Shown one piece after another: positions 1 to 6,449 of a stretch of 13,264 nucleotides of DNA (position 1 is the stretch's first letter; every line of letters begins with the position of its first letter). The notes under the pieces were generated by a model. It was given only the letters and a program-made list of their open reading frames with translations, was not told where the DNA came from and made no database searches. Position numbers and translations under genes: made by a program. Source of the DNA: Candidatus Colwelliibacteriota bacterium (GTDB lineage: Bacteria; Patescibacteriota; Minisyncoccia; UBA6257; Colwellbacteraceae); assembly GCA_028711965.1 (NCBI GenBank), contig JAQTRD010000005.1, positions 1-13,264 of the forward strand, in the 5' to 3' direction.

Positions 1-503
1 TAAGTGGAACTCACGGGTTCTCCGTTCTGATAGTAAGGCCATCCGTGGATAAAGAAATTCCCTTGGAACGCCATACTCCAAGGCTGGTATACTCTCCCGA
101 AAGATGAAAAATGGCTCTCTTCTTTTGACTCTATCTGGTAAATACCTGCGGGAGTTTCCCACCAAGAACCCTCCCTTCCTTTTGTGAGTATTTTTACCTC
201 CTTTTCGATTTCTCCCTTTAAATAGACTTTAAGGGACATTTCGGAGAGGTTAGCTTCCACAAAATCGGCTTCTTCAATAATGAATCGGTCGCGCACTTTT
301 GTGAAAAAATCAAAATCTCCCAAAGCGGGAATCGTTCCGAATTCAAGCGGGTCGGATGGCGACTGGATATCTCCCAGAAAGAGATTGGCGGTCTCGGTTC
401 TGTCGAATATTTTTATGAATGCTCCGAATCCGACAAGGATGGCCATAAAGAAAACGATAACGATGCCGATGGGAATGTTTATCGAGAAGAACTTTTTAAT
501 CAT
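1..503 (-). CDS. L,D-transpeptidase (YkuD family), C-terminus cut off by window edge
   Basis: This is a membrane-anchored L,D-transpeptidase, which would form or edit 3-3 cross-links in peptidoglycan on the outer face of the membrane. It was read directly from the minus strand; 167 residues are visible. Residues 1-8 are short and basic, followed by one membrane segment at about 9-31. The catalytic domain begins near residue 88. It shows the family's TPAG motif (117-120) and the block FFIHGWPYY (150-158) with the conserved His-Gly. The catalytic SxGCxR stretch would lie just past the window edge, so catalytic competence cannot be checked. The start ATG (501-503) overlaps the stop of the upstream gene by 8 bases, so the two are almost certainly one operon with coupled translation. 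No Shine-Dalgarno sequence is seen. Confidence 0.85.
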   Translation of the reverse strand, partial: MIKKFFSINIPIGIVIVFFMAILVGFGAFIKIFDRTETANLFLGDIQSPSDPLEFGTIPALGDFDFFTKVRDRFIIEEADFVEANLSEMSLKVYLKGEIEKEVKILTKGREGSWWETPAGIYQIESKEESHFSSFGRVYQPWSMAFQGNFFIHGWPYYQNGEPVSST

Positions 504-1710
504 TCAAAATAATTGCTTCGCTTGTGTATATATTATTCGGACTCCACATCATCCAGCCTTCGTTTGAAGTTTCTTCTGTCGCGCGAACTTGGGCCATCAC
601 CTCTTCCGTTCCGTACTCGGCTCCCAAATCAAAATCTTGAAGCCATGGTCTGATCGCCCCCGATTCTTTGCCGGGATTGGCCTCCTTCCATGACGCAAGC
701 CTTTTTCCCGCTTCTTCCATCGAATGCTTAATCACTTCATAAGGGTGGTCGGCCGGATTCTTGTATCCTATGAATCCGTTCGCGAAGTGGGAAGGATAAA
801 CCATAGGGCAGATGAAATCGAAATTGCCCAGCGCGTCCTCTATTATCTGGCCGATGCCCATATCGTCCGAAGCGATGACTGTCAGCCCGAAAATATCGGC
901 GGATATTTTTTCTCCCGCCGTCTTTTCCCTTAAATAGACGAAGAACTCTTTTATGCTTTCGCTTTTGGTCTTCGCTTCAGAATTATAGAACGGATAGCTC
1001 AAAACGTTTAAATTGCCGTCCGACGGAAACCGCACATAATCGAAATTAACTTCATCAAATCCTTTTGCCGCTGCTTCTCGCGCGATTGCCGCCGTATATT
1101 CCCAAACCTCCTTTGAAGCGGGATCAAGCCATGCCAGTTTCTTGTTATCAAGCCATACCTCTCCCGTTTTTGAATTTTTAACGGCAAGGTCGGGCCTCTT
1201 TGCGGCGAGTGCCGGATCTTGAAAGACGGTGACGCGGGCAATCGCGTATATTCCGTTATCATGCAGTTTTTTTACCAAACCCTCCAAGTCGCCGATCCTC
1301 TTTTCGCTTGTCGCATACTTTTTAACGGTTTCGTCGGATGATTCGTAAGCAAGGATGCCGGAGTAGTCCTTGATGTCTATCACGATTGCATTGGCGCTCG
1401 TCTTTTTTGCAAGATCGATGAAGTAATCGATTTTTTTAGATGAAGAGGCCGACCAGCTTGTGGAATACAGAGCGTTTATCTTTTGCGGAACCGAAGCCAG
1501 CTTTCCGGCGGTTGGCGTTTCGGGAATAGGCTCGGGCAAGGCCTTTTCGCCCCCGAAAAGCCCTCCTATCAGAGGGATACTATCGCTCTTATCCGCCTCA
1601 GTTGATCCGGTCATGACGGTAATCGAATTTTTCTTAAATCCGATAAAAAACAAAAAAAGCCCTGAAATGGCGGCTATGGATACGATTATAATGGCTCGGC
1701 GGCTCTGCAT
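496..1710 (-). CDS. Membrane-anchored putative glycoside hydrolase, DUF4015-like
   Basis: A 404-residue protein resembling the putative glycosyl hydrolase domain family once called DUF4015, a TIM-barrel group common in Firmicutes and CPR bacteria. Residues 7-24 form a membrane anchor, about 50 residues of low-complexity Pro/Glu/Gly linker follow, and the barrel domain spans roughly 78-400. Visible barrel motifs are IDIKDYSG (111-118), LAWLDP (192-197) and the hallmark NFDYVRFPSDG (222-232), whose acidic residues are candidate catalytic positions, plus CPMVYPSHF further on. The natural substrate of the family is not established; a cell-wall or exopolysaccharide glycan is plausible because the L,D-transpeptidase gene follows with an 8-base overlap. 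The gene is divergent from dnaX with only 43 bases between them. Confidence 0.8.
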   Translation of the reverse strand: MQSRRAIIIVSIAAISGLFLFFIGFKKNSITVMTGSTEADKSDSIPLIGGLFGGEKALPEPIPETPTAGKLASVPQKINALYSTSWSASSSKKIDYFIDLAKKTSANAIVIDIKDYSGILAYESSDETVKKYATSEKRIGDLEGLVKKLHDNGIYAIARVTVFQDPALAAKRPDLAVKNSKTGEVWLDNKKLAWLDPASKEVWEYTAAIAREAAAKGFDEVNFDYVRFPSDGNLNVLSYPFYNSEAKTKSESIKEFFVYLREKTAGEKISADIFGLTVIASDDMGIGQIIEDALGNFDFICPMVYPSHFANGFIGYKNPADHPYEVIKHSMEEAGKRLASWKEANPGKESGAIRPWLQDFDLGAEYGTEEVMAQVRATEETSNEGWMMWSPNNIYTSEAIILND

Positions 1711-1719
1711 TATCCCTGT

Positions 1720-1725
1720 ATTTTA
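1720..1725 (-). promoter_or_regulatory. Putative -10 box (TAAAAT) of the DUF4015-like gene
   Basis: TAAAAT on the minus strand lies 9 bases before the ATG at 1710. A transcript starting about 7 bases downstream would have almost no 5' leader. No good -35 match and no Shine-Dalgarno sequence are seen. Position-based inference only. Confidence 0.4.
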
Positions 1726-1738
1726 TCCTTCTTTACGG

Positions 1739-1744
1739 TATAAT
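1739..1744 (+). promoter_or_regulatory. Putative -10 box (TATAAT) of dnaX
   Basis: A perfect TATAAT ends 9 bases before the dnaX ATG (1754). The expected transcription start would fall at about 1751-1752, giving a leaderless or nearly leaderless mRNA. The -35 region is weak. GGAAG at 1745-1749 is too close to the ATG to be a normal Shine-Dalgarno sequence. Confidence 0.5.
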
Positions 1745-1753
1745 GGAAGCAGT

Positions 1754-2860
1754 ATGGCGCTTGCTTTATACAGGAAATACAGGCCAAAAACGGTCGCCGA
1801 GATAATAGGCCAAGAGTCGGTCTCTGTCTCGCTTCTTAATGCCGCGAAGGCCGACAAAATCGGACACGCTTATTTATTTTACGGGCCGAGGGGTTCGGGC
1901 AAGACGACTGCCGCGAGGATTGTGGCAAAGCTTGCTAACTGCGAAAAAAGGGCTGTCGATCCGGAGTTCCGGAAAAAGGGAGAACCGTGCAATGAATGCC
2001 GCGCCTGCCGGGAGATAGACGAAGGGAGAGCTTTGGATGTCATTGAGATAGATGCCGCTTCAAACAGAGGAATCGATGAGATACGGAGCCTGAAGGAAGG
2101 CATAAGGCTCGCCCCCACTTCCTACCGCTATAAAGTTTTTCTAATCGACGAGGTTCACCAGCTTACCAAAGAAGCGTTTAACGCGCTTTTGAAGACTCTT
2201 GAAGAGCCTCCGGCGCATGCGATATTCGTTTTGGCGACAACCGAGTATGACAAGCTTCCTGCAACGATAGTTTCAAGAACGCAAAGGTTTGGATTCAAGA
2301 AAATACCTGTCGGCAAAATAATAGACAAGCTGAAGAGAATAGCGACTGCCGAAAAAATAAAGATATCCAATGAGGCTTTGGAAGTCATAGCGATAGCCGC
2401 GGACGGTGGGTTCAGAGACGCGGAATCCCTTTTTGAACAGGTTGTCTCGCTGGAAGATAAGGAAATAACTTTGAGCGAAGTCGAGCGGATTCTCGGGCGG
2501 GTCGGAGCCGTTAAAACCGCCGTTATGGCGGAAGAGCTCATCACCCGCAATAAGGAAGCTCTGGTGATCCTATCGGAGATCGCAAGCGAAGGATATAACC
2601 TTAACCAGCTTGTAAAAGATTTGATTCTTTATATAAGGAGAGTTCTTGTACTGGCATATAACGAAAAGATGGAAGACATTTTCAAAGACGAGATGACTCC
2701 CGAGAGCCTGTCGAGAATGAAAGAAATGGCGAAAAATTGCGACAAGCAGAAGACGGTTGAACTTATTCGTCTTTTGATCCGCGCCTATGGAGAAATGAAA
2801 TACTCCCCTTTCGCCATAGTTCCTTTGGAAGTGGCGATAGTGGAAGCGCTGAAGGAATAA
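1754..2860 (+). CDS. dnaX: DNA polymerase III subunit gamma/tau (short form)
   Basis: This is the ATPase of the DNA polymerase III clamp loader, which opens and loads the sliding clamp. The 368-residue product has the N-terminal LYRKYRP motif, Walker A GPRGSGKTT (44-52), a four-cysteine zinc module (C63, C79, C82, C85), Walker B VFLIDE (128-133) and the sensor region TTEYDKLPATIVSRTQRF. The usual SRC motif reads SRT here. After the lid domain there is a helical collar domain (about 235-368), and the protein stops there: the long tau-type extension that binds DnaB and polymerase alpha is absent, so this is gamma-like in length. The frame is open far upstream (to 1460), but that part overlaps the divergent gene; the chosen start gives the standard family N-terminus. 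Neighbouring genes are not replication genes. Confidence 0.95.
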   Translation: MALALYRKYRPKTVAEIIGQESVSVSLLNAAKADKIGHAYLFYGPRGSGKTTAARIVAKLANCEKRAVDPEFRKKGEPCNECRACREIDEGRALDVIEIDAASNRGIDEIRSLKEGIRLAPTSYRYKVFLIDEVHQLTKEAFNALLKTLEEPPAHAIFVLATTEYDKLPATIVSRTQRFGFKKIPVGKIIDKLKRIATAEKIKISNEALEVIAIAADGGFRDAESLFEQVVSLEDKEITLSEVERILGRVGAVKTAVMAEELITRNKEALVILSEIASEGYNLNQLVKDLILYIRRVLVLAYNEKMEDIFKDEMTPESLSRMKEMAKNCDKQKTVELIRLLIRAYGEMKYSPFAIVPLEVAIVEALKE

Positions 2861-2864
2861 CCTT

Positions 2865-2900
2865 CATTGAAAATTGAAAACTATAAATTGAAAATTATTT
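2865..2900. repeat. Short degenerate repeats of ATTGAAAA behind dnaX
   Basis: Three copies of ATTGAAA(A) occur between the dnaX stop and the terminator: two in tandem (2867-2880) and one after a short break (2888-2894). The stretch is AT-rich and non-coding. It may be slippage-prone filler; no function is evident. Confidence 0.45.
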
Positions 2901-2931
2901 AAAACACCCCAAACGGGGTGTTTTAAATAAT
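2894..2931. terminator. Bidirectional hairpin terminator between dnaX and the ATP-cone gene
   Basis: A perfect inverted repeat has 17-base arms (2894-2910 and 2915-2931) and a 4-base AAAC loop. The GC core is CACCCC/GGGGTG and the flanks are A/T tracts, so it reads as an intrinsic terminator in both directions, as expected between convergent genes. Its last base is also the last base of the stop codon of the minus-strand gene. Confidence 0.9.
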
Positions 2932-3203
2932 CATTTCGTCAGTTCGTACTTTCTCCACGCGTCTGCTATGCCGCTTTCCATATTCTCGAGTTCCCGGAGA
3001 ACCACATTTCTTAACCGGTAGCTTGTAACCTCTTTTTCGTCGTCTATATTGTCTAATACTTTTTCAACGACAGAATTGGTTACCGCTTTCGTTCTTTCTT
3101 CGTCTACTCCCGCGTCTTGCGCGGCGGCCCTTATTGAATTCCTTAGCTTTTCTTCGCTCCAAGGCTCTTTTGCGGCATCTTTCTTAATAATGACTGTTTG
3201 CAT
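2931..3203 (-). CDS. Stand-alone ATP-cone domain protein
   Basis: A 90-residue protein that is essentially one ATP-cone domain, the nucleotide-sensing module found at the N-terminus of ribonucleotide reductases and in the repressor NrdR. Visible family features are VIIKKD (4-9), EPWSEEKLRNSI (13-24), a middle helix ending in VVEKVLDNI, and a closing YRLRNVVLRELE helix with ADAWRKYE near the end. The zinc ribbon that NrdR carries before its ATP-cone is absent, and no reductase gene lies in the window. It may be a free nucleotide sensor or an accessory subunit acting in trans; this is inference. A second solitary ATP-cone gene lies at 9299-9598. It may be expressed from a -10 box inside the end of xth. 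No Shine-Dalgarno sequence is seen. Confidence 0.85.
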   Translation of the reverse strand: MQTVIIKKDAAKEPWSEEKLRNSIRAAAQDAGVDEERTKAVTNSVVEKVLDNIDDEKEVTSYRLRNVVLRELENMESGIADAWRKYELTK

Positions 3204-3277
3204 TTATTAAATAAGATTTTGTTTTTTGGATCGACCCGTCCATCGGCCGAATGAACGTTTTTCAAATTCCTTCGTTA

Positions 3278-3283
3278 ATTATA
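3278..3283 (-). promoter_or_regulatory. Putative internal -10 box (TATAAT) for the ATP-cone gene
   Basis: A perfect TATAAT on the minus strand overlaps the stop codon of the exonuclease III gene and would drive the ATP-cone gene with a leader of roughly 70 bases. No convincing -35 box is placed at 16-18 bases, so the call is weak. Confidence 0.3.
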
Positions 3284-4052
3284 GCAGATCAGCGGATGTG
3301 TCGATCTCAATACCGATAGGACAATGATCCGAACCCTTGTCATTTTTTAAGATAAAGGCGTCTTTGATATTCGGGCTAATCGAATTAGACGCGAAAATAT
3401 AATCTATTCTCCAACCGACGTTCCTGTTTCTAAGGTCGTTCCGATAGGGCCACCAGGTATAATTTCCGTTTTCGGAATTAAACTTGCGGAACGAATCCGT
3501 AAATCCGAGAGAAATCAGCTTGTTTAATTGTTCCCTCTCCTTCGGAGTGAACATAATATTGTTGGCATTACCTCTTGGCCTCGCCAGGTCTATTTCTTGA
3601 TGGGCAACGTTAAAGTCTCCCGCTAATATGACCGGCTTCTTGATTGCGGAGGTTCTCTCTAAAAGGGCTTCGTAGACTTCGATCTTATAAGGAAGATTTT
3701 CTTTTTCCCTTCCTCCATGGGGAATGTAGAGCGCCAATAGCGTGAAGCTGGGATATTCCAGCTCGACTATCCGGCCTTCGTTGTCGAACCGGGACAATCC
3801 GAGACTATGGTTCTCTGATAAGGGATTTTCTTTCGTAAGTACCGTAACTCCGCTATATCCTCTCTTCTCGGCAAAGCTGGAATATATTCCGTAAGGGCCT
3901 GTCTGGCCTCCTATCGTCTTTTCCAAATCCGCCTTGTCGGCTTTAACTTCCTGCAAGCAGACTATATCGGCATCTCTCTTATCGAGCCACTGCAAAAATC
4001 CGTTTCGGCAAGCCGCCCGGATTCCGTTCACATTCCATGAAATTATCTTCAT
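3279..4052 (-). CDS. xth: Exodeoxyribonuclease III / AP endonuclease
   Basis: This base-excision-repair enzyme incises DNA 5' to abasic sites and removes 3' blocking groups; it belongs to the ExoA/Xth branch of the exonuclease-endonuclease-phosphatase fold. The 257-residue product has the usual length. Motifs are WNVNGIRA (6-13), LQEVKA (33-38, metal-binding Glu35), YIPHG (109-113), GDFNVAHQEIDLA (145-157, Asp146 and Asn148), GFTDSFR (183-189), the DNA-contact motif YTWWPYR (198-204), NVGWRIDYI (211-219) and GSDHCPI (240-246, catalytic His243). All key residues are present. Its ATG overlaps the stop of the upstream gene in an ATGA arrangement, so translation is coupled to it. Confidence 0.95.
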   Translation of the reverse strand: MKIISWNVNGIRAACRNGFLQWLDKRDADIVCLQEVKADKADLEKTIGGQTGPYGIYSSFAEKRGYSGVTVLTKENPLSENHSLGLSRFDNEGRIVELEYPSFTLLALYIPHGGREKENLPYKIEVYEALLERTSAIKKPVILAGDFNVAHQEIDLARPRGNANNIMFTPKEREQLNKLISLGFTDSFRKFNSENGNYTWWPYRNDLRNRNVGWRIDYIFASNSISPNIKDAFILKNDKGSDHCPIGIEIDTSADLL

Positions 4053-4408
4053 CTGTCCTTTGTGTCGGCCGCTCTTTCGTAGCCTTCAAAGTAGATATCT
4101 CCTTTCGGAATTATTTTAACAATCCTGTATCTGCCCTTTGTCCAAATGTCTTCTCCGTCAATAAAATGCGTCGCCTCCATAACAACAACGCTTGCTTTCG
4201 GCCGCGAAAGAACGCCTCCCCCCTTTGTTTCGCGGAGAGGAATCTCTCCGAACAGCCAATAATTTTTCTGTCCTTTTTTCAAAAAAGAATATTCTTTCCC
4301 TTCCTCCGGCGATTCCGGCAGACACTCGCTCTCCTTCCTCCTTCCGGCCTTATATTCCGATATATTACGAAGCGCCAAATCGGGACAAAATTCAACAGCT
4401 ATACCCAT
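4049..4408 (-). CDS. Small hypothetical protein coupled to xth
   Basis: A 119-residue soluble protein with no membrane segment or signal peptide. It opens with MGIAVEFCPDLALRN and then a charged stretch (residues about 18-36) rich in Glu, Arg and Lys. A central segment contains KGQKNYWLFGEIPLRETKGG, and the end looks like a small beta-rich domain with alternating hydrophobic residues (VVVMEATHF, YRIVKII). I have the impression that similar proteins recur in Parcubacteria genomes but cannot name a family. Its stop overlaps the exonuclease III start by 4 bases (ATGA). A -10 box lies only 6 bases before its ATG and no Shine-Dalgarno sequence is seen, suggesting a leaderless two-gene mRNA. A role linked to DNA repair is suggested only by the coupling. 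Confidence 0.75.
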   Translation of the reverse strand: MGIAVEFCPDLALRNISEYKAGRRKESECLPESPEEGKEYSFLKKGQKNYWLFGEIPLRETKGGGVLSRPKASVVVMEATHFIDGEDIWTKGRYRIVKIIPKGDIYFEGYERAADTKDR

Positions 4409-4414
4409 AAGATT

Positions 4415-4420
4415 ATTTTA
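4415..4420 (-). promoter_or_regulatory. Putative -10 box (TAAAAT) of the hypothetical-xth operon
   Basis: TAAAAT on the minus strand sits 6 bases before the ATG at 4408. A 4/6 match to the -35 box (ATGACT) lies 16 bases upstream. The predicted transcription start would coincide with the start codon. Confidence 0.45.
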
Positions 4421-4537
4421 CCTTGTACTCCGCGAAAGTCATAACTGTAGGTAATAATGTTTAATATTAATTTTTGACTTCTAACACGCTCTTATGTAGA
4501 TAATATCGCTCATGATATTTGAAGAATGAAGATAAAT

Positions 4538-5041
4538 CTATCGCGCAAGATTATTCTTAAATTCGGACCAGGCGGGAGGGAAACCGGGCGTTTCTGGATA
4601 ATTAACGAAGTTAAACCCTCCCTCTTTAAAGTCTTTAATTGCACAGTAAATTTTCCCGCTTTCTAACATTTCGCAAGCCCATAATGGCATTTCTGAAAAA
4701 ATATCTTCAACTTCATCGAATTGATTACCAGAAGAATTTGTTCCGCTTCTAAGGCCAAAACAACGCTTGAGATTGGTATCATAAGCAAAGTCTCTAAGTC
4801 TTGTTTTAGTTAACATATCTTTAGGACTCATCTCTATTAATATCGACATTTCTTTTTCTTGTATCTCTTTTACTTTTAAGTCACATTCATATGCTGATAC
4901 ATTTGATGGAGATATCGAATTATAGAGTTGTTCTTCAACTGATTTTTTTGATTTATAAAAAATTAAAAAAATAAAAGCTCCTATAAAAATAACGGATAGT
5001 ATTAAAAAACCGACTACTTTTAATGAGCTTTTTATGGACAT
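4538..5041 (-). CDS. AT-rich membrane-anchored orphan protein
   Basis: A 167-residue protein I do not recognise. Residues 9-29 are a strong membrane segment followed by a basic KSKK patch, so the remaining ~135 residues probably lie outside the membrane. The outer part has four cysteines (about C53, C94, C123, C132), an acidic segment around NQFDEVEDIFSEMP, and a Pro/aromatic-rich end (NYPETPGFPPAW). Two disulfides are conceivable. The gene is markedly richer in A+T than its neighbours and its codons lean to A/T, which hints at recent acquisition or weak constraint. A TATAAT lies 6 bases before the ATG and there is no Shine-Dalgarno sequence. No clear terminator follows; 4409-4537 is AT-rich non-coding sequence. 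Confidence 0.7.
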   Translation of the reverse strand: MSIKSSLKVVGFLILSVIFIGAFIFLIFYKSKKSVEEQLYNSISPSNVSAYECDLKVKEIQEKEMSILIEMSPKDMLTKTRLRDFAYDTNLKRCFGLRSGTNSSGNQFDEVEDIFSEMPLWACEMLESGKIYCAIKDFKEGGFNFVNYPETPGFPPAWSEFKNNLAR

Positions 5042-5047
5042 AGTTTA

Positions 5048-5053
5048 ATTATA
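5048..5053 (-). promoter_or_regulatory. Putative -10 box (TATAAT) of the AT-rich orphan gene
   Basis: A perfect TATAAT on the minus strand ends 6 bases before the ATG at 5041. The surroundings are very AT-rich, so a chance match is possible, and no -35 box is evident. Confidence 0.35.
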
Positions 5054-5143
5054 TATTTTTAATAAAAAAACTAAATAACACCCTTTAGCTTAGTAATATA
5101 CTTAATGATTATCCATCTTGGGCGGAAGAATTCGCGCTCAAAT

Positions 5144-5217
5144 TGGCTGCCGGGCTTGGAATCGGACCAAGATTGAGAGCTTCAAAGGCTCCTGTCCTAC
5201 CATTAGACGACCCGGCA
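5144..5217 (-). tRNA. tRNA-Gln (anticodon UUG), CCA encoded
   Basis: The 74-base gene folds as a full cloverleaf. The acceptor stem TGCCGGG/CCCGGCA has 7 perfect pairs, followed by discriminator G and an encoded CCA. The D-arm GTCT/GGAC encloses a loop with the two conserved G residues. The anticodon stem GGAGC/GCTCT has one G-U pair, and the loop CTTTGAA carries anticodon TTG (5183-5185). The variable loop is 4 bases, and the T-stem is CTTGG/CCAAG. The identity fits glutamine, including G73. The T-loop reads TCCGATT, so the nearly universal T55 is a C. It stands alone with its own promoter. Confidence 0.95.
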
Positions 5218-5251
5218 ATGTCTATCGAGATAAACTCGGTAATACAAAGGG

Positions 5252-5280
5252 ATTTTAATGCAAAATGAGGTTGTGGTAAA
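5252..5280 (-). promoter_or_regulatory. Promoter of tRNA-Gln
   Basis: On the minus strand, TTTACC (5275-5280) and TAAAAT (5252-5257) are separated by exactly 17 bases. Transcription would start about 28 bases before the mature tRNA 5' end. The matches are 4/6 and 5/6. Confidence 0.5.
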
Positions 5281-5338
5281 CCCTTTATTACGTCAGTAGT
5301 GTATTATCGAAATCGTTCTCTTATGTTATTTTTAATAT

Positions 5339-6016
5339 ATGTTTAAGCCGATTTTTGTCGAAGATAAAGCGAAGCTTCATCAAGTAATAAAGGAGTTAAT
5401 AACCGAAAGCCGGGTGGACCGCGACTTTTACTTTATGCTTTCAGTCTCGACGGTAATAGTCACTCTCGGAATAATAGAAAACAGCATTATTGCTCTGATA
5501 GGAGGAATGGTTGTCGCCCCTCTCTTATCTCCCCTCTTAGTTGTGGGGCTTGCGACAACAACTGCCAGCAAAAAATCTTTCGGATGGATATTGCCGAATC
5601 TGCTCAAAGCGATAATTCTCGTGATGGCAATCGCCTTTGTCGTATCCTTTCTTTTTGACGGAGATAAGAGCGCTATGATTTCTTCTTTCCGGCCGAATCT
5701 TAATATGTTTATGATTGCTCTCGCCGCCGGCGCCGGAGGAGCTTACGCATGGATAAGAAAAGAGGTGTCGGCGATAATTCCGGGAATAGCAATTTCCGTA
5801 TCGCTCTTGCCTCCCCTTGTGGCTTCGGCGATCGGGATAAGTATGTTTTCCGGAGAGGTAGTATCATCTTCATTCGCTCTCTTCTTTATAAACTTTCTGG
5901 GGATAATATTTTCAAGCATCATAGTTTTTCTTATGTTTGGAATAGGGACCCTCCAGGAGGAGGAAGAAAAGGTGGTAATGAAAGAGACGGAGGCCGATGA
6001 GAGAGATAAGTCGTGA
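5339..6016 (+). CDS. DUF389 family membrane protein
   Basis: A 225-residue integral membrane protein of the DUF389 (TIGR00341-like) family; its biochemical role is not established. After a 30-residue N-terminus there are about five to six hydrophobic segments (about 32-48, 50-72, 85-106, 121-137, 145-169, 177-203). Family motifs IGGMVVAPLLSPL (54-66) and PGIAISVSLLPPL (148-160), with their paired prolines, are intact. The C-terminus is a short, highly charged cytoplasmic tail (Glu/Lys-rich, 206-225). The protein is at the short end for the family, which often carries an extra N-terminal cytoplasmic domain. No Shine-Dalgarno sequence precedes the ATG. It is convergent with the next gene and shares a terminator with it. 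Confidence 0.85.
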   Translation: MFKPIFVEDKAKLHQVIKELITESRVDRDFYFMLSVSTVIVTLGIIENSIIALIGGMVVAPLLSPLLVVGLATTTASKKSFGWILPNLLKAIILVMAIAFVVSFLFDGDKSAMISSFRPNLNMFMIALAAGAGGAYAWIRKEVSAIIPGIAISVSLLPPLVASAIGISMFSGEVVSSSFALFFINFLGIIFSSIIVFLMFGIGTLQEEEEKVVMKETEADERDKS

Positions 6017-6037
6017 GCCCATTATATTCAAAAAATA

Positions 6038-6059
6038 AAACCGCCTTATTTGGCGGTTT
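6038..6059. terminator. Bidirectional terminator between DUF389 gene and tautomerase-like operon
   Basis: AAACCGCC (6038-6045) pairs with GGCGGTTT (6052-6059) around a 6-base loop. T-rich tails follow on both strands (TTTCTTTG on plus; TTTTATTTTTTG on minus), the minus-strand one being stronger. Confidence 0.85.
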
Positions 6060-6066
6060 CTTTGTA

Positions 6067-6429
6067 TTATGTTTTTGGAGGGCTGAATACCATAGTTTTC
6101 CCGCGAGAGACGACTGATGTCTGTATGCCTTTGTCGAGAAAAGCTTCCTGTAGCACTTTGGCGATAGCGCAAAATGCAGCCTGCAGATCTTCTTCATTAG
6201 GCAAGAATCTCTCTCCATTCTGGCATAGGTATTCGGACGCGCAATATAGCTCCACCTGGATGCCTTGCTCCTTGAATGTCCTCTCGGCTTTCATGACAGT
6301 GCATGTCACATCTTCCTCCGTTTTCGGCCATAGCTCTTCAAGTGATTTGATGAGCTTCTGTCCGATTTCCGGTTTTCTTTGAAAATTAATCGTGACGGCT
6401 TCTTCTCCGATAATCCTTATCTGTGGCAT
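6067..6429 (-). CDS. Small protein with tautomerase-superfamily-like fold (DUF1904-like)
   Basis: A 120-residue soluble protein. It starts MPQIRI, so methionine removal would expose an N-terminal proline, the catalytic base of the tautomerase superfamily (4-oxalocrotonate tautomerase, CHMI, MIF). The predicted order strand (2-8), helix (about 20-34), strand (about 39-48), strand (55-62), helix (77-98), strand (100-107) fits the doubled beta-alpha-beta unit of the long members, and the N-terminus resembles DUF1904. The family call rests on pattern and length, not on a full motif match; substrate unknown. AGGAGG lies 11 bases before the ATG, immediately behind the stop of the upstream gene, 20 bases away; the two form an operon. 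Confidence 0.75.
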   Translation of the reverse strand: MPQIRIIGEEAVTINFQRKPEIGQKLIKSLEELWPKTEEDVTCTVMKAERTFKEQGIQVELYCASEYLCQNGERFLPNEEDLQAAFCAIAKVLQEAFLDKGIQTSVVSRGKTMVFSPPKT

Positions 6430-6449
6430 TGTTTTTTCATCCTCCTAAT

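Noticed and set aside
280..567. Plus-strand open frame across the L,D-transpeptidase
   Set aside because: It is antisense to a real gene with clear family motifs; composition and content fit a shadow frame.
1460..1753. Upstream in-frame extension of dnaX
   Set aside because: It overlaps the divergent DUF4015-like gene, has no ribosome binding site, and would precede the standard family N-terminus. A TATAAT box lies just before 1754.
2340..2365. A-rich run in dnaX as a programmed frameshift site
   Set aside because: It lies in the middle of the conserved ATPase-collar part and no alternative frame of useful length follows; the gene ends normally in frame.
2865..2900. CRISPR array
   Set aside because: The repeat units are 7-8 bases with almost no spacers, and no cas gene is visible. 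No CRISPR-like array exists in the window.
4037..4444. Plus-strand open frames across the xth operon
   Set aside because: They are antisense to the coupled hypothetical-xth pair, whose ATGA overlap supports the minus strand.
4474..4502. Possible plus-strand promoter TTGACT-N17-TAGATA
   Set aside because: It would transcribe antisense into the AT-rich orphan gene, and the -10 match is poor in a very AT-rich stretch. An antisense RNA cannot be excluded but is not supported.
4505..4525. Small hairpin AATATC/GATATT after the AT-rich orphan gene
   Set aside because: It has only 6 A/T-rich pairs and no T-tract; too weak for a terminator call.
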